Positions 1 to 8,977 of a stretch of DNA of 64,000 nt are shown piece by piece. The stretch lies in NCBI RefSeq assembly GCF_025244825.1, contig NZ_CP104263.1:1922001-1986000 (forward strand), read 5' to 3'. Source of the stretch: Arthrobacter jinronghuae. GTDB lineage: Bacteria; Actinomycetota; Actinomycetes; Actinomycetales; Micrococcaceae. Under the pieces are notes generated by a model. That model was given only the letters and a program-made list of their open reading frames with translations. It was not told the DNA's origin and did not search any database. Each line of letters begins with the position of its first letter. The first letter of the stretch is position 1. The translations under genes were made by a program, and so were the position numbers.

Positions 1-811
1 GCTGCAGCAGGTGGTTCTGAATCACGTCGCGGGCCGCGCCCACGCCGTCGTAATAACCCGCACGGCCGCCGATGCCGATGTCTTCGGCCATGGTGATCTG
101 CACGTGGTCCACGTAGTTGGCGTTCCAGATCGGTTCGAACAGCTGGTTCGCGAAGCGCAGCGCCAGGATGTTCTGGACCGTCTCCTTGCCCAGGTAGTGG
201 TCGATGCGGAACACCGAATCGGCGGGGAACACCGATTCCACCACATTGTTGAGTTCCCGCGCGGAGGCCAGGTCGTGGCCGAACGGCTTTTCAATGACCA
301 CCCGCCGCCATTTGCCCTCGGAGGTCTTAGCCAGTCCGTGTCCGGAAAGCTGCTGGCAGACCTGTTCGAAGGACTTGGGCGGCACTGAAAGGTAGAACGC
401 GTGGTTCCCACGGGTTCCGCGTCGCTCATCGAGGTCCTCGAGGGTCGCCTTGAGGTCCTCGAAGGCTTCGTCGCTGTCGAAGCCGCCTTCGACGAAACGG
501 ATGCCCTCGGCCAGCTGCTTCCACACGCCCTCATCGAAATCGGTCCGGGCATACGCCTGCACCGACTCCTTCACCTGCGCGGCGAACTCCTCGTGGCTCC
601 ACGGCCGGCGGCCGAAGCCCACCAGCGAGAAGCTGGGCGGAAGCAGGCCGCGGTTGGCCAGGTCATAGACAGCCGGAATGAGCTTCTTCCGGGCCAGGTC
701 TCCGGTCACGCCAAAAATCACAAGGGAGGACGGACCCGCGATCCGGCTCAGCCGGCGGTCCCGTGGATCCCGGAGCGGGTTGCCCTTCCTGGTCTTTTCC
801 GCGGCCGTCAT
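1..811 (-). CDS. zwf: Glucose-6-phosphate 1-dehydrogenase, 3' end outside window
   Basis: Oxidises glucose 6-phosphate to 6-phosphogluconolactone with NADP, the entry step of the oxidative pentose phosphate pathway. The first 270 codons are present and the reading frame stays open to the window edge, so the C-terminal part is missing. The dinucleotide-binding motif GVTGDLARKK is at about residues 34-43 and the substrate-binding signature RIDHYLGKETVQN at about 200-212. The ATG sits immediately downstream of the pgi stop codon with no gap, so the two are translated as one operon (tkt-tal-pgi-zwf). The family identification is secure; in related genomes opcA and pgl usually follow, but this cannot be seen here. 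Confidence 0.96.
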   Translation of the reverse strand, partial: MTAAEKTRKGNPLRDPRDRRLSRIAGPSSLVIFGVTGDLARKKLIPAVYDLANRGLLPPSFSLVGFGRRPWSHEEFAAQVKESVQAYARTDFDEGVWKQLAEGIRFVEGGFDSDEAFEDLKATLEDLDERRGTRGNHAFYLSVPPKSFEQVCQQLSGHGLAKTSEGKWRRVVIEKPFGHDLASARELNNVVESVFPADSVFRIDHYLGKETVQNILALRFANQLFEPIWNANYVDHVQITMAEDIGIGGRAGYYDGVGAARDVIQNHLLQ

Positions 812-2440
812 TTACTTGCTGCTAACTTCTGCGGCCAGAGAACGCACAACGTTTTCAATTTCACGGACCCCTTCGTCGCGGTTCAACAGGTGCAGCCGCA
901 GTACCGGGCGGCCCTGGTCCGCGAGGACCTGCGCGTCCCCGGCAGCCTGCGCGCTGATGAGTTCACCGAAGGTGAAGGGCCGTTCCGGGATGCCGATGTC
1001 CTGCGCGGGCTTGCCGGTGATCTGCAGGTACACCCCCTGCGCCGGGCCGCCCTTGTGGAACTGGCCGGTGGAGTGCAGGAAGCGGGGCCCCCACCCGAAG
1101 GTGACGGGACGGCCGGTGGCTGCAGCAAGCTCCGGCCGGATCTGTTCGAGCTCGGCCTGCCGGAAACGGTCCAGGTAGGCCTGGATGCTGAGGTAGCCGT
1201 CCGTGCCGAGCTGACGGAGCAGGGCTGCCAGCGCCCCGCGGAGGGTGTGTGCCGTGCCAAGGAGGTCAGCCGGCCCGCGCACCTCGACGGAGCCGTCGAT
1301 GAAGGACGGTTCCGTGGGCGCCGGAGTGGCGTCCAGCAGTCCGCGTGCTGCCTTCTTCGCAGCTTCGACATCCGGCTGGTCAAAGGGATTGATGTTCAGC
1401 AGGCGTCCGGCCACCGCGGTGGCGAATTCCCACAGCATCATGGAGCTGCCCAGGCTTCCGGAAACCACTACCTGGTCTCCTTCGGGGAGGACGTCGGAAT
1501 CGACGGGGACAATCCGTACGGTGAGTACGTCGCCGGCACCGGATACCATTTCCGGGGCGCCGGGTTCGACGGCGACGGGCAGCAGGCCCGTGCCGAGCTT
1601 GCCGGTGGATTCCGCGATAAGCTGCTCGGCCCAGTCGGGGAAGCCTGCCAGCCCGGAGCCTTCGTCCACGATCACGATCTTGTTGCGCAGCGGGTCGGTT
1701 CCGCCCAGTGCCGCTCCGAGTTCCAGGCCGATGTTGTCCGGTGCGTCGTCCCGCAGGATTTCCGCCGTCATCTCGGCGTCGTCCAGCAGGGTTTCAATGT
1801 CCGCTCCGGCCAGGCCCGAAGGCACCAACCCAAAGGCCGTCAAGGCGGAGTAGCGTCCGCCGACGTTGGGGTCGGCGTTGAAGACGGCGCGGTAGCCGGC
1901 TTCGCGGGCCGCCGCGTCCAACGGCGACCCCGGGTCGGTGACAACCACAATGCGGGACTTGGCGTCGATACCGGCATCGGTGAAGGCCTGTTCGAAAACC
2001 CGGCGCTGCGAATCCGTCTCCACCGTGGAACCCGATTTGGAGCTCACGACAATGACGGTCTCAGCCAGCCGGTCACCGAGGGCGGCTGCAACGACGTCCG
2101 GGTCGGTGGAATCCAGCACTGTCAGGTCCACGCCCGCGGTGCGGGTGATGACCTCGGGCGCCAGGGAAGAGCCGCCCATGCCGGCCAGGACCACGCGGGT
2201 CACTGACTCGGCGGCAAGCTCTTCCCTCAGCGCCGCGATCTGTCCCACGAGCGGCCGGGAGCTTTCTCCGGGGTTGAGCCAGCCCAGGCGGATGGACGCC
2301 TCGGCTTCGGCATCTGGTCCCCAGAGAGTGGGATCCTGGGCCACGAGGCGGGAGGCGACTTCATCCCCCACGAGTTCGGGCACCTTGGCGTCGACGGCAA
2401 CGCTGGCCGCCCCGGCTGCTTCAAAGGACAGAGTTGTCAT
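812..2440 (-). CDS. pgi: Glucose-6-phosphate isomerase
   Basis: Interconverts glucose 6-phosphate and fructose 6-phosphate in the cytosol. The 542-residue protein has a SIS-type sugar-isomerase fold signature: GMGGSSLAPEV in the N-terminal half and SSKSGSTVET about 40 residues later. It resembles the isomerase half of bifunctional transaldolase/isomerase proteins more than the E. coli-type Pgi. The ATG at 2440 is preceded by AGGA and lies 7 nt after the tal stop; the open frame extends further upstream but only inside tal. The zwf start abuts its stop codon. Product assignment is strong, the subfamily statement is from memory of those fusions. Confidence 0.92.
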   Translation of the reverse strand: MTTLSFEAAGAASVAVDAKVPELVGDEVASRLVAQDPTLWGPDAEAEASIRLGWLNPGESSRPLVGQIAALREELAAESVTRVVLAGMGGSSLAPEVITRTAGVDLTVLDSTDPDVVAAALGDRLAETVIVVSSKSGSTVETDSQRRVFEQAFTDAGIDAKSRIVVVTDPGSPLDAAAREAGYRAVFNADPNVGGRYSALTAFGLVPSGLAGADIETLLDDAEMTAEILRDDAPDNIGLELGAALGGTDPLRNKIVIVDEGSGLAGFPDWAEQLIAESTGKLGTGLLPVAVEPGAPEMVSGAGDVLTVRIVPVDSDVLPEGDQVVVSGSLGSSMMLWEFATAVAGRLLNINPFDQPDVEAAKKAARGLLDATPAPTEPSFIDGSVEVRGPADLLGTAHTLRGALAALLRQLGTDGYLSIQAYLDRFRQAELEQIRPELAAATGRPVTFGWGPRFLHSTGQFHKGGPAQGVYLQITGKPAQDIGIPERPFTFGELISAQAAGDAQVLADQGRPVLRLHLLNRDEGVREIENVVRSLAAEVSSK

Positions 2441-2447
2441 TTTTTTC

Positions 2448-3563
2448 CTATGCCTCTTTCGCGGTATCCAGTGCGGTCTCAACGGTCTGGAGGAGCTCGC
2501 CCCAGCTGACCACGAACTTATCGAGGCCTTCGGTCTCCAACTGCTCCACGACGTCGTTGTAGGAGATGCCAAGGCCGTCCAGCTGGTCCAGGACGGCATT
2601 GGACTCGGCGTACGTGCCGGTGATGGTGTCACCGGTGACTTCGCCGTGGTCCGCAGTGGCTTCCAGCGTCTTTTCCGGCATGGTGTTCACCGAGTTCGGT
2701 GCCACGAGGCCGGTGACGTACAGGGTGTCCGGCAGGGCCGGATCCTTCACGCCGGTGGAGGCCCAGAGCGGGCGCTGCGCGTTGGCACCGGCCGCGGCCA
2801 GTACCTGCCAGCGTTCGCTGGCGAACTGCTCTTCGAAGACCTGGTAGGCCAGGCGGGCGTTGGCCAGGCCGGCCTTGCCCTTCAGACCCTTGGCCTCGTC
2901 GGAGCCGATGCCGTCCAGGCGCTTGTCGATCTCGGCGTCGACGCGGGAGACGAAGAAGGACGCCACCGAGTGGATGGTGGAGAGGTCGTGCCCGTTTTCC
3001 TTAGCCTGCTCAATGCCGAGCATGTACGCGTTGATGACCTCGCGGTAGCGCTCGAGGGAGAAGATCAGGGTCACGTTGACGCTGATGCCCGCGGCCAGCG
3101 TGGCGGTGATTGCCGGCAGGCCTTCCTGGGTGGCGGGAATCTTGATCAGGACGTTGGCGCGGCCAACCTTGTCGAAGAGTTCCTTCGCCTCGTTGATGGT
3201 GCCCTGCGTGTCACGCGACAGGCGCGGATCAACCTCGATGGACACGCGGCCGTCGACGCCGTTGGTGGCCTCGTAGACCGGTGCGAAGAGGTCGCAGGCC
3301 TGGATGACGTCGTCGGTGGTGATTTCGAAGACGGACTTGTCGACGTCGGCACCCGAGCGCGAAAGCTGCTGCACCTGGGCGGCGTAGGACGCGCCGTTGG
3401 CCAGGGCTGCTGCGAAGATGCTCGGGTTCGTGGTCACGCCGACCACGTTGCGCTCATCGATGAGCTTCTTCAGGGAACCGGAAACAATCCGTTCGCGGGA
3501 GAGGTCGTCCAGCCAGATGGAGACTCCGGCTTCGGAAAGCCGGGCGGTGGGAGTGGAAGTCAT
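2448..3563 (-). CDS. tal: Transaldolase
   Basis: Transfers a dihydroxyacetone unit between sedoheptulose 7-phosphate and glyceraldehyde 3-phosphate in the non-oxidative pentose phosphate pathway. The 371-residue length fits the long actinobacterial class. The N-terminal segment GVTTNPSIF and the Schiff-base lysine motif [11 protein letters not shown] are visible, as is [11 protein letters not shown] later in the barrel. An AAAGGAG ribosome site lies 8 nt before the ATG. The gene is between tkt (26-nt gap) and pgi (7-nt gap), all on the minus strand, so co-expression with tkt, pgi and zwf is expected. Confidence 0.96.
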   Translation of the reverse strand: MTSTPTARLSEAGVSIWLDDLSRERIVSGSLKKLIDERNVVGVTTNPSIFAAALANGASYAAQVQQLSRSGADVDKSVFEITTDDVIQACDLFAPVYEATNGVDGRVSIEVDPRLSRDTQGTINEAKELFDKVGRANVLIKIPATQEGLPAITATLAAGISVNVTLIFSLERYREVINAYMLGIEQAKENGHDLSTIHSVASFFVSRVDAEIDKRLDGIGSDEAKGLKGKAGLANARLAYQVFEEQFASERWQVLAAAGANAQRPLWASTGVKDPALPDTLYVTGLVAPNSVNTMPEKTLEATADHGEVTGDTITGTYAESNAVLDQLDGLGISYNDVVEQLETEGLDKFVVSWGELLQTVETALDTAKEA

Positions 3564-3589
3564 TGTTGGTGCTCCTTTAAGTAAGGGGA

Positions 3590-5788
3590 TTACTGCTGGT
3601 CGCCGGTCTCGGTGGACTGTGCTCCGGAAGCGGCGCCGGTGGTGCCGTCGGGGGCGGATCCGTTGCCGCCGGCAGCGGCGAGGGAGTCGCGCGCAGCCTG
3701 CGCCACGGCGTCGGCGGTGATGCCGAATTCGCGGAACAGCGTCTTGTAGTCGGCGGAAGCGCCGAAGTGCTCCAGGGAGACGCTGCGGCCGGCGTCGCCG
3801 ACGATTTCGCGCCAGCCGAGGGCAATTCCAGCTTCGACGGAAACCCGGGCGCGGATGTCCTTGGGCAGTACCGACTCGCGGTATTCCTTGTCCTGCTTGT
3901 TGAACCACTCGATGCTCGGCATGGACACCACGCGGGCGGCTACGCCTTCGGCGGCGAGTGCTTCGCGGGCCTCAACAGCCAGCTGGACCTCGGAACCGGT
4001 ACCCACCAGGATGACGTCCGGCGTCACGACGCTGCCGTCGCGGACGGCTTCGGCAAGGACGTACCCGCCGCGGGCGGCACCTTCGGCGGAGCCGAACTCG
4101 GTGGCGGTGGCTGCGCCTTCCCCTCGGGCGTAGGTGGGGATGTTCTGGCGGGTCAGCACAATGCCGGCCGGGTTCTCGGTGTTCTCAAGAATGGTCCGCC
4201 AGGCGACGGCCACCTCGTTCGCGTCGCCCGGGCGGACGACGTCGAGCCCCGGGATTGCGCGCAGCGAAGCGAGCTGCTCCACGGGCTGGTGGGTGGGACC
4301 GTCTTCGCCCAGGCCGATGGAGTCGTGGGTCCAGACATAGATGGCAGGCACGCCCATCAGTGCCCCGAGACGGATGGCCGGACGCTGGTAGTCGCTGAAG
4401 ATCAGGAACGTACCGGAGAAGGCGCGCGTGTTGCTGTGCATCGTGATGCCGTTGACGATCGATGCCGCGGCGTGTTCGCGGATGCCGAAGTGGAGCACCC
4501 GGCCGTACGGGTTGCCGGACCAGGCGTTGGTCTGCTTCCCGGCGGGGATGAAGGAGGGGGAGCCTTCAATGGTGGTGTTGTTGGATTCGGCGAGGTCGGC
4601 GGAGCCGCCCCACAGTTCCGGCAGTGCCGGGCCGATGGCGGACAGGACCTTGCCGGAAGCCGCGCGGGTGGACATGTCCTTGCCGGCTTCGAAGACGGGC
4701 AGCGATGCTTCCCAGCCCTCCGGCAGCTCGCCCTTTTCCAGGCGGGCCAGCAGAGCGGAGCCTTCGGCGTTGGCTTCTTCCCAGGCCTTGAAACCTTCAT
4801 TCCACTTCTCGTGGGCCTCGGCGCCGCGGGCCACTGCCTGGCGGGCGTGCTCGAGGACCTCGGGGTCGACGTCGAAGTTCTTCGCCGGGTCAAAGCCCAG
4901 GGTTTCCTTCAGTGCGGCCACTTCGTCGGTGCCGAGGGCGGAACCGTGGATCTTGCCGGTGTTCTGCTTGTTCGGTGCAGGCCAGCCGATGATGGTGCGC
5001 AGGGAAATGATGGAAGGCCGGTTTGTTTCGGCCTTGGCTGCCATCAGGGCGTTGTAGAGCTCGTGAACGTCCTCGACGTATTCGCCGGTCTTGGTCCAGT
5101 CCACCCGCTGGGTGTGCCAGCCGTAGGCTTCGTAGCGCTTGAGCACGTCTTCGGTGAAGGCAATGTCGGTGTCGTCTTCGATCGAGATGTGGTTCTCGTC
5201 GTAGATCACCACGAGGTTGCCGAGTTCCTGGTGTCCGGCGAGCGAGGAGGCCTCGGCCGTGACGCCTTCCTGCAGGTCGCCGTCGGACGCGATGACCCAG
5301 ATGGTGTGGTCGAACGGGCTGGTGCCTTCGGCAGCATCGGCGTCGAGCAGGCCGCGCAGGCGGCGCTGGGCGAACGCGAAGCCAACGGAGGACGCAAGGC
5401 CCTGGCCCAGCGGGCCGGTGGTGATTTCCACGCCGTCGGTGTGCCGGTATTCGGGGTGGCCGGGGGTCTTGGAACCCCAGGTGCGCAGGGACTGCAGGTC
5501 CTCGAGTTCCAGGCCGTAGCCGGAAAGGAAGAGCTCGATGTAGAGCGTCAGCGAGGTGTGACCGGGGGAGAGGACGAAGCGGTCGCGGCCAATCCACTGC
5601 GGATCGGACGGGTCGTGGCGCATGACCTTCTGGAACAGAAGGTAGGCGGCCGGAGCCAGGCTCATGGCGGTGCCGGGGTGGCCGTTGCCGACCTTCTCCA
5701 CGGCGTCGGCAGCGAGGACGCGGACAGTGTCCACTGCCTTGCGGTCTGTCTCGGTCCAGATCAGTTCTTGCTCTTCCATATGTGGCAC
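3590..5788 (-). CDS. tkt: Transketolase
   Basis: Thiamine-diphosphate enzyme that moves two-carbon ketol units between pentose, heptose and tetrose phosphates. The 732-residue protein shows the N-terminal [17 protein letters not shown] segment, the TPP-binding GDGDLQEG-type motif (SDGDLQEG), the central [15 protein letters not shown] loop and the C-terminal domain. A GTG at 5788 is taken as start because GAGAGGGG lies about 10 nt upstream; an in-frame ATG at 5779 is a close alternative. It has a C-terminal Gly/Ser/Thr-rich tail beyond the usual end. It is the first gene of the tkt-tal-pgi-zwf operon and is divergent from ctaB. Confidence 0.96.
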   Translation of the reverse strand: MPHMEEQELIWTETDRKAVDTVRVLAADAVEKVGNGHPGTAMSLAPAAYLLFQKVMRHDPSDPQWIGRDRFVLSPGHTSLTLYIELFLSGYGLELEDLQSLRTWGSKTPGHPEYRHTDGVEITTGPLGQGLASSVGFAFAQRRLRGLLDADAAEGTSPFDHTIWVIASDGDLQEGVTAEASSLAGHQELGNLVVIYDENHISIEDDTDIAFTEDVLKRYEAYGWHTQRVDWTKTGEYVEDVHELYNALMAAKAETNRPSIISLRTIIGWPAPNKQNTGKIHGSALGTDEVAALKETLGFDPAKNFDVDPEVLEHARQAVARGAEAHEKWNEGFKAWEEANAEGSALLARLEKGELPEGWEASLPVFEAGKDMSTRAASGKVLSAIGPALPELWGGSADLAESNNTTIEGSPSFIPAGKQTNAWSGNPYGRVLHFGIREHAAASIVNGITMHSNTRAFSGTFLIFSDYQRPAIRLGALMGVPAIYVWTHDSIGLGEDGPTHQPVEQLASLRAIPGLDVVRPGDANEVAVAWRTILENTENPAGIVLTRQNIPTYARGEGAATATEFGSAEGAARGGYVLAEAVRDGSVVTPDVILVGTGSEVQLAVEAREALAAEGVAARVVSMPSIEWFNKQDKEYRESVLPKDIRARVSVEAGIALGWREIVGDAGRSVSLEHFGASADYKTLFREFGITADAVAQAARDSLAAAGGNGSAPDGTTGAASGAQSTETGDQQ

Positions 5789-6215
5789 GTTTACCGGGCC
5801 CCTCTCTCTACAGACAACCGGCGCCGTACAGCGCCGGACATGCCCGGAAGCCCCCGTGAACGGAGTGCGTCCGGTTCCTTTACCACTACAACCAACCGCA
5901 GACGCAAATCCATACCGCGTTTACGGCATAACTTGTTCCGCGTTCCGCAGCGAACGCCGCAGATACTGCTTAATACTGTTTGCTGCTTTTCCCGTGCCGC
6001 AGCCTAATTAGCCGCGGGAAAGGTCCGTTCCAACCTTATCCTCTAAGGCTGCGTCCTGCCCGCCTCTGTCACATGATCCCGGCCTTCGGCCCTGAGCTGT
6101 TCCGGTTCCTGCAGGTGTGCGGGCGCATGCGTATTCCATGCTTCGATTTCTACAGCCGATAGAGGTTATGATTAGGACGGATTTTTCGTTCCAGATTGGA
6201 TAAAGTGATCGCTTC
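5789..6215. promoter_or_regulatory. Divergent tkt / ctaB intergenic region
   Basis: This 427-bp stretch separates the divergent tkt and ctaB genes and has no credible coding sequence. It is less GC-rich than its neighbours around 5910-5990 and 6150-6200. A TATGAT box at 6167-6172 is a good -10 element for ctaB, giving a leader of about 40 nt. For tkt, TATTAA-like sequences near 5960-5975 on the minus strand are candidates but a convincing -35 is missing. I did not find a clear operator. Confidence 0.5.
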
Positions 6216-7154
6216 GTGACTACCCAGCATGCCGAGTCTCCGGTCCACACGGGGAAGATGACGGCGGGCCGCAAGGTCCGGGCTTACGTGGCGCTCACCA
6301 AACCGCGCGTCATCGAACTCCTGCTCGTGACTACCCTTCCCACCATGATCTTCGCCGAGCAGGGACTTCCTTCCCTGGGCCTGATCCTGGTCACCATGAT
6401 CGGCGGCGCACTGGCAGCAGGCAGTGCCGGTGCCTTCAACTGCTATATCGACCGCGACATGGACAAGCTGATGAAGCGGACAAAGAACCGTCCGCTGGTC
6501 ACCGGCGAGGTGTCTCCGCGGGAAGCCATGGTCTTTGCGTGGGTGCTGGGCGTTGTCGCCATTGCCCTGCTCTGGTTCGGGGCCAACCCGCTGACCGGCC
6601 TCCTGGGCCTCGGCGCGATCCTCCTGTACGTGGTCTTCTACACCCTGATCCTCAAGCGCCGCACCACCCAGAACATTGTCTGGGGCGGCGCCGCCGGCTG
6701 CATGCCGGTACTCATCGCGTGGGCTGCCGTCACCGACAAGGTGGAATGGCCGGCCATCATCCTGTTCATGATCATCTTCCTGTGGACACCGCCGCACTAC
6801 TGGCCGCTGTCCATGAAGTACGGCGAGGACTACCGCAACGCCAGCGTGCCGATGCTCGGTGCGGTGGCCGGCGCCAAGCTCGTCTCCGTCCAGGTGGTGC
6901 TGTACGCCTACGCTACCGTGGCCTGCTCGCTGCTGCTGGTTCCCGTGGGCGGTGCCGGCTGGGTCTACACCATCGCCGCACTGCTCTCCGGCGGCTGGTT
7001 CGTGGCCGAGGCCCACAAGCTGCACTCCAAGGCGCAGCGCGAAGACCTCAATGACAAGTCCGCCATGAAGGTCTTCCACCTGTCCATCAGCTACCTCACG
7101 ATCCTCTTCCTGGCCCTGGCCGTGGATCCGTTCGTGGGCGGCGCGCTGCTCTAG
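6216..7154 (+). CDS. ctaB: Protoheme IX farnesyltransferase (heme O synthase)
   Basis: Adds a farnesyl group to protoheme IX to make heme O, the precursor of heme A for aa3-type cytochrome oxidase. It is an integral membrane UbiA-family prenyltransferase of 312 residues with about nine hydrophobic segments. The prenyl-diphosphate-binding motif NxxxDxxxD is N75/D79/D83 in NCYIDRDMD, and a second acidic region follows WTPPHYWPL. The start is a GTG at 6216; the Shine-Dalgarno sequence is weak. The heme A synthase gene lies convergently across the repeat region, so both steps of the pathway are in this locus. Also called cyoE. Confidence 0.96.
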   Translation: MTTQHAESPVHTGKMTAGRKVRAYVALTKPRVIELLLVTTLPTMIFAEQGLPSLGLILVTMIGGALAAGSAGAFNCYIDRDMDKLMKRTKNRPLVTGEVSPREAMVFAWVLGVVAIALLWFGANPLTGLLGLGAILLYVVFYTLILKRRTTQNIVWGGAAGCMPVLIAWAAVTDKVEWPAIILFMIIFLWTPPHYWPLSMKYGEDYRNASVPMLGAVAGAKLVSVQVVLYAYATVACSLLLVPVGGAGWVYTIAALLSGGWFVAEAHKLHSKAQREDLNDKSAMKVFHLSISYLTILFLALAVDPFVGGALL

Positions 7155-7170
7155 CCTTTCCGCTTTACGG

Positions 7171-7197
7171 TGGCCGGATCCCTTCGGGGTCCGGCCA
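7171..7197 (+). terminator. Hairpin after ctaB
   Basis: TGGCCGGATCC pairs with GGTCCGGCCA around a TTCG loop, 17 nt after the ctaB stop codon. There is no U-tract, so termination strength is uncertain. Confidence 0.55.
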
Positions 7198-7402
7198 TTG
7201 CTGTGTGCGGGACTTCTTGGTTGCGGGCTTCTTGGTTGCCACGCGCGCTCCGGGCGTTCCGGAACGGCGGCAACGAAGCTCCCGGCTCGCAGAGTTCGCA
7301 GGGAGTATTAAAGCCGCCTAACCCGGAACGTCCTACGCGCCTGTTACAGAGCCACGTGCCTCATCGGGCAGAACCCCCGCCCGTTGGGTTTCCCTTGTCG
7401 CC

Positions 7403-7457
7403 GGTTGTACAGATAACGGGGCCAAGAAGGTCGCATAACCCCGTTATCTGCACAACC
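7403..7457. repeat. 19-bp inverted repeat opening the 41-bp array
   Basis: A 19-base arm beginning GGTTGTACAGATAACG at 7403-7421 is the reverse complement, with one mismatch, of 7439-7457. The right arm is also the core of the first unit of the 41-bp tandem array, so one copy of the repeat core faces the opposite way to all the others. The 17-nt spacer has no coding sense. Confidence 0.8.
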
Positions 7458-7635
7458 AACACCCCGGGCCCACGCATAACCCCGTTATCTGTACAACCAG
7501 CACGCCCGGCCCGCGCATAACCCCGTTATCTGTACAACCAGCACGCCGGGCCCGCACATAGCCCCGTTATCTGTACAACCAGCACCCCGGGCCCGCACAT
7601 AACCCCGTTATCTGTACAACCAGCACGCCCGACAC
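7433..7635. repeat. Tandem array, five units of 41 bp
   Basis: Five contiguous units are read with equivalent bases at 7435, 7476, 7517, 7558 and 7599, an exact 41-bp period. Each unit carries the core GTTATCTGTACAAC preceded by CATAACCCC, and a variable GC-rich joint (AGCACGCCGGGCCCG type). TAAC-CCC-GTTA inside each core is a small palindrome. Copies differ at only a few bases. The array lies between the convergent ctaB and ctaA genes. No variable spacers are present, so it is not a CRISPR array. Function is unknown to me. Confidence 0.88.
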
Positions 7636-7649
7636 AGGTTTCCCTGGCA

Positions 7650-7895
7650 GTGGGACACAGCCCTGGCGACAGCCCCTTCGCGTGCACAGGATCCCAGGCA
7701 ATGGGACTCCTGTTGCTGCTGGGGTCACACCCGCAACAGCAACACCGAGACGTGGGACACCGTGCGGGCGAGACAGCCCCCTGCGTGCACAGCATCCCAG
7801 GCTTTGGGACTCCTGTTGCTGCCGGGGTCGCACCCGCATCATCAGCACCAGGGCGTGGGACACCGTGCGGGAGACAACCCTCCCGCACGCAGCAC
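7650..7895. repeat. Tandem repeat, about 2.3 units of about 103 bp
   Basis: Units begin with GTGGGACAC at 7650, 7752 and 7855. Each continues through a GTGCACAG..TCCCAGG segment, then TTTGGGACTCCTGTTGCTG, then a GCACCC-rich stretch. The last unit is cut short near 7895. The order of motifs matches the larger array at 45256-45935, so the two are diverged members of one repeat family. The region is non-coding: open frames across it exist only because the repeat lacks stop codons. Confidence 0.8.
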
Positions 7896-7908
7896 CCCGG
7901 ACACGAAA

Positions 7909-7942
7909 GAAGGGCCGGACCCCGCGGGGAGTCCGGCCCTTC
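7909..7942 (-). terminator. Hairpin after ctaA
   Basis: AAGGGCCGGAC and GTCCGGCCCTT form a perfect 11-bp stem 20 nt downstream of the ctaA stop codon. A short A-rich stretch on the plus strand (GAAAGAA) gives a modest U-rich tail for minus-strand transcripts. Confidence 0.75.
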
Positions 7943-7961
7943 AATCGGGAACCGAGACGCG

Positions 7962-8972
7962 TTACTTCCGGGCGGTGCGGACCTTCCGGCCAGGTCCTGC
8001 CCGCCGTGCCTGCCGCACTGCGATGGCAGCCCCGCCGGGAACCTGCTTGTTGAAGCCGATGTAGACGGCCTGGGCCGCAGCCGCCGTCAGCAGGCAGGCA
8101 CCGAGCATGTGCAGGGCCACCAACGCAATGGGCAGGTGCAGGAAGTGCTGCACGTAGCCGATGGCTGCCTGTGCCAGTACGACGACGGCCAGCACCATCA
8201 CGGCCCGGCGCACCCGGGCATCGGTCGCCCGGCGGAACACCAGGTACAGGGCCACGGCCAGCGCAAAGACCAGCAGGTAAACGGGGACCACGTGGATGCG
8301 GGTAATCAGATCCGGATTCAAGCCGTTGCGGGCAGCTCCGTGGTCGCCGGCGTGCGGTCCGGATCCGGTGACCACAACGCCCAGCACCACGGTCAGGGCG
8401 GAGAGGACGCCGATGGCACCCAGGACAGGTCGGAGGCTCTTGTCTGCCAGCGGAGCATGGCGTGCCTGAAGATCCATCGCGGAAAGCCTTGAGCGGTTCA
8501 CCATGACCACGGCCACGGTGATCATGACGGTGGAGGCAAGGAAGTGCAGGCCCACAACCCACGGGTTGAGGTCGGTCAGGACGGTGATCCCGCCGATGAC
8601 GGCCTGGGCCGGGACGCCGGCCAGCAGGGCAACGGAAAGCCACCAGAGATCGCGGCGTTCGGACCGCAGGCGCCACACGGAGAAGACCATCGCGAAGGCA
8701 ATGGCCGTCAGCACGAAAGTGAGCAGCCGGTTGCCGAACTCGATGACGCCGTGCAGTCCCATCTCCGGGGTCGTGACCAGGGAATCAGCCGTGCACAGCG
8801 GCCATTCGGGACAACCCAGTCCGGACGCAGTCAGGCGTACGGCACCACCGGTCACCACGATTACTATGTTGGCCACCAGTGAGGCAACGGCAAGGTTGCG
8901 GATGAGGCGTCCGGCCACCGGCAGCGGGCTGTTCGATTGCCGGGCGGGGACACCGGCCGAGGTCTGTGACAC
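7962..8972 (-). CDS. ctaA: Heme A synthase (COX15/CtaA family)
   Basis: Oxidises the C8 methyl of heme O to give heme A for cytochrome c oxidase; integral membrane protein of 336 residues with about eight hydrophobic helices. Histidines expected to ligate heme or substrate appear in GLHGVIEFGNR, LHFLAS, RIHVVPV and ALHMLGA contexts. A GTG at 8972 is preferred because GGAG lies 9 nt upstream and it is 5 nt past the permease stop; an ATG at 8987 overlapping the permease gene is possible. It is the last gene of an ABC ATPase-permease-ctaA operon, and convergent with ctaB beyond the repeat arrays. Confidence 0.93.
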   Translation of the reverse strand: MSQTSAGVPARQSNSPLPVAGRLIRNLAVASLVANIVIVVTGGAVRLTASGLGCPEWPLCTADSLVTTPEMGLHGVIEFGNRLLTFVLTAIAFAMVFSVWRLRSERRDLWWLSVALLAGVPAQAVIGGITVLTDLNPWVVGLHFLASTVMITVAVVMVNRSRLSAMDLQARHAPLADKSLRPVLGAIGVLSALTVVLGVVVTGSGPHAGDHGAARNGLNPDLITRIHVVPVYLLVFALAVALYLVFRRATDARVRRAVMVLAVVVLAQAAIGYVQHFLHLPIALVALHMLGACLLTAAAAQAVYIGFNKQVPGGAAIAVRQARRAGPGRKVRTARK

Positions 8973-8977
8973 GGTTT

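Noticed and set aside
401..6007. Long plus-strand open frames of about 600 and 750 codons opposite pgi and tkt
   Set aside because: They are antisense shadows of well-identified minus-strand genes; in GC-rich DNA the complementary frame often lacks stops. The translations are low-complexity and match no family.
7433..7635. CRISPR array
   Set aside because: Units are contiguous and nearly identical over their full 41 bp; there are no unique spacers and no cas genes nearby.
7526..8676. Minus-strand open frames running through the repeat arrays between ctaB and ctaA
   Set aside because: The translations merely repeat the DNA units, have no ribosome sites, and partly overlap ctaA in another frame.
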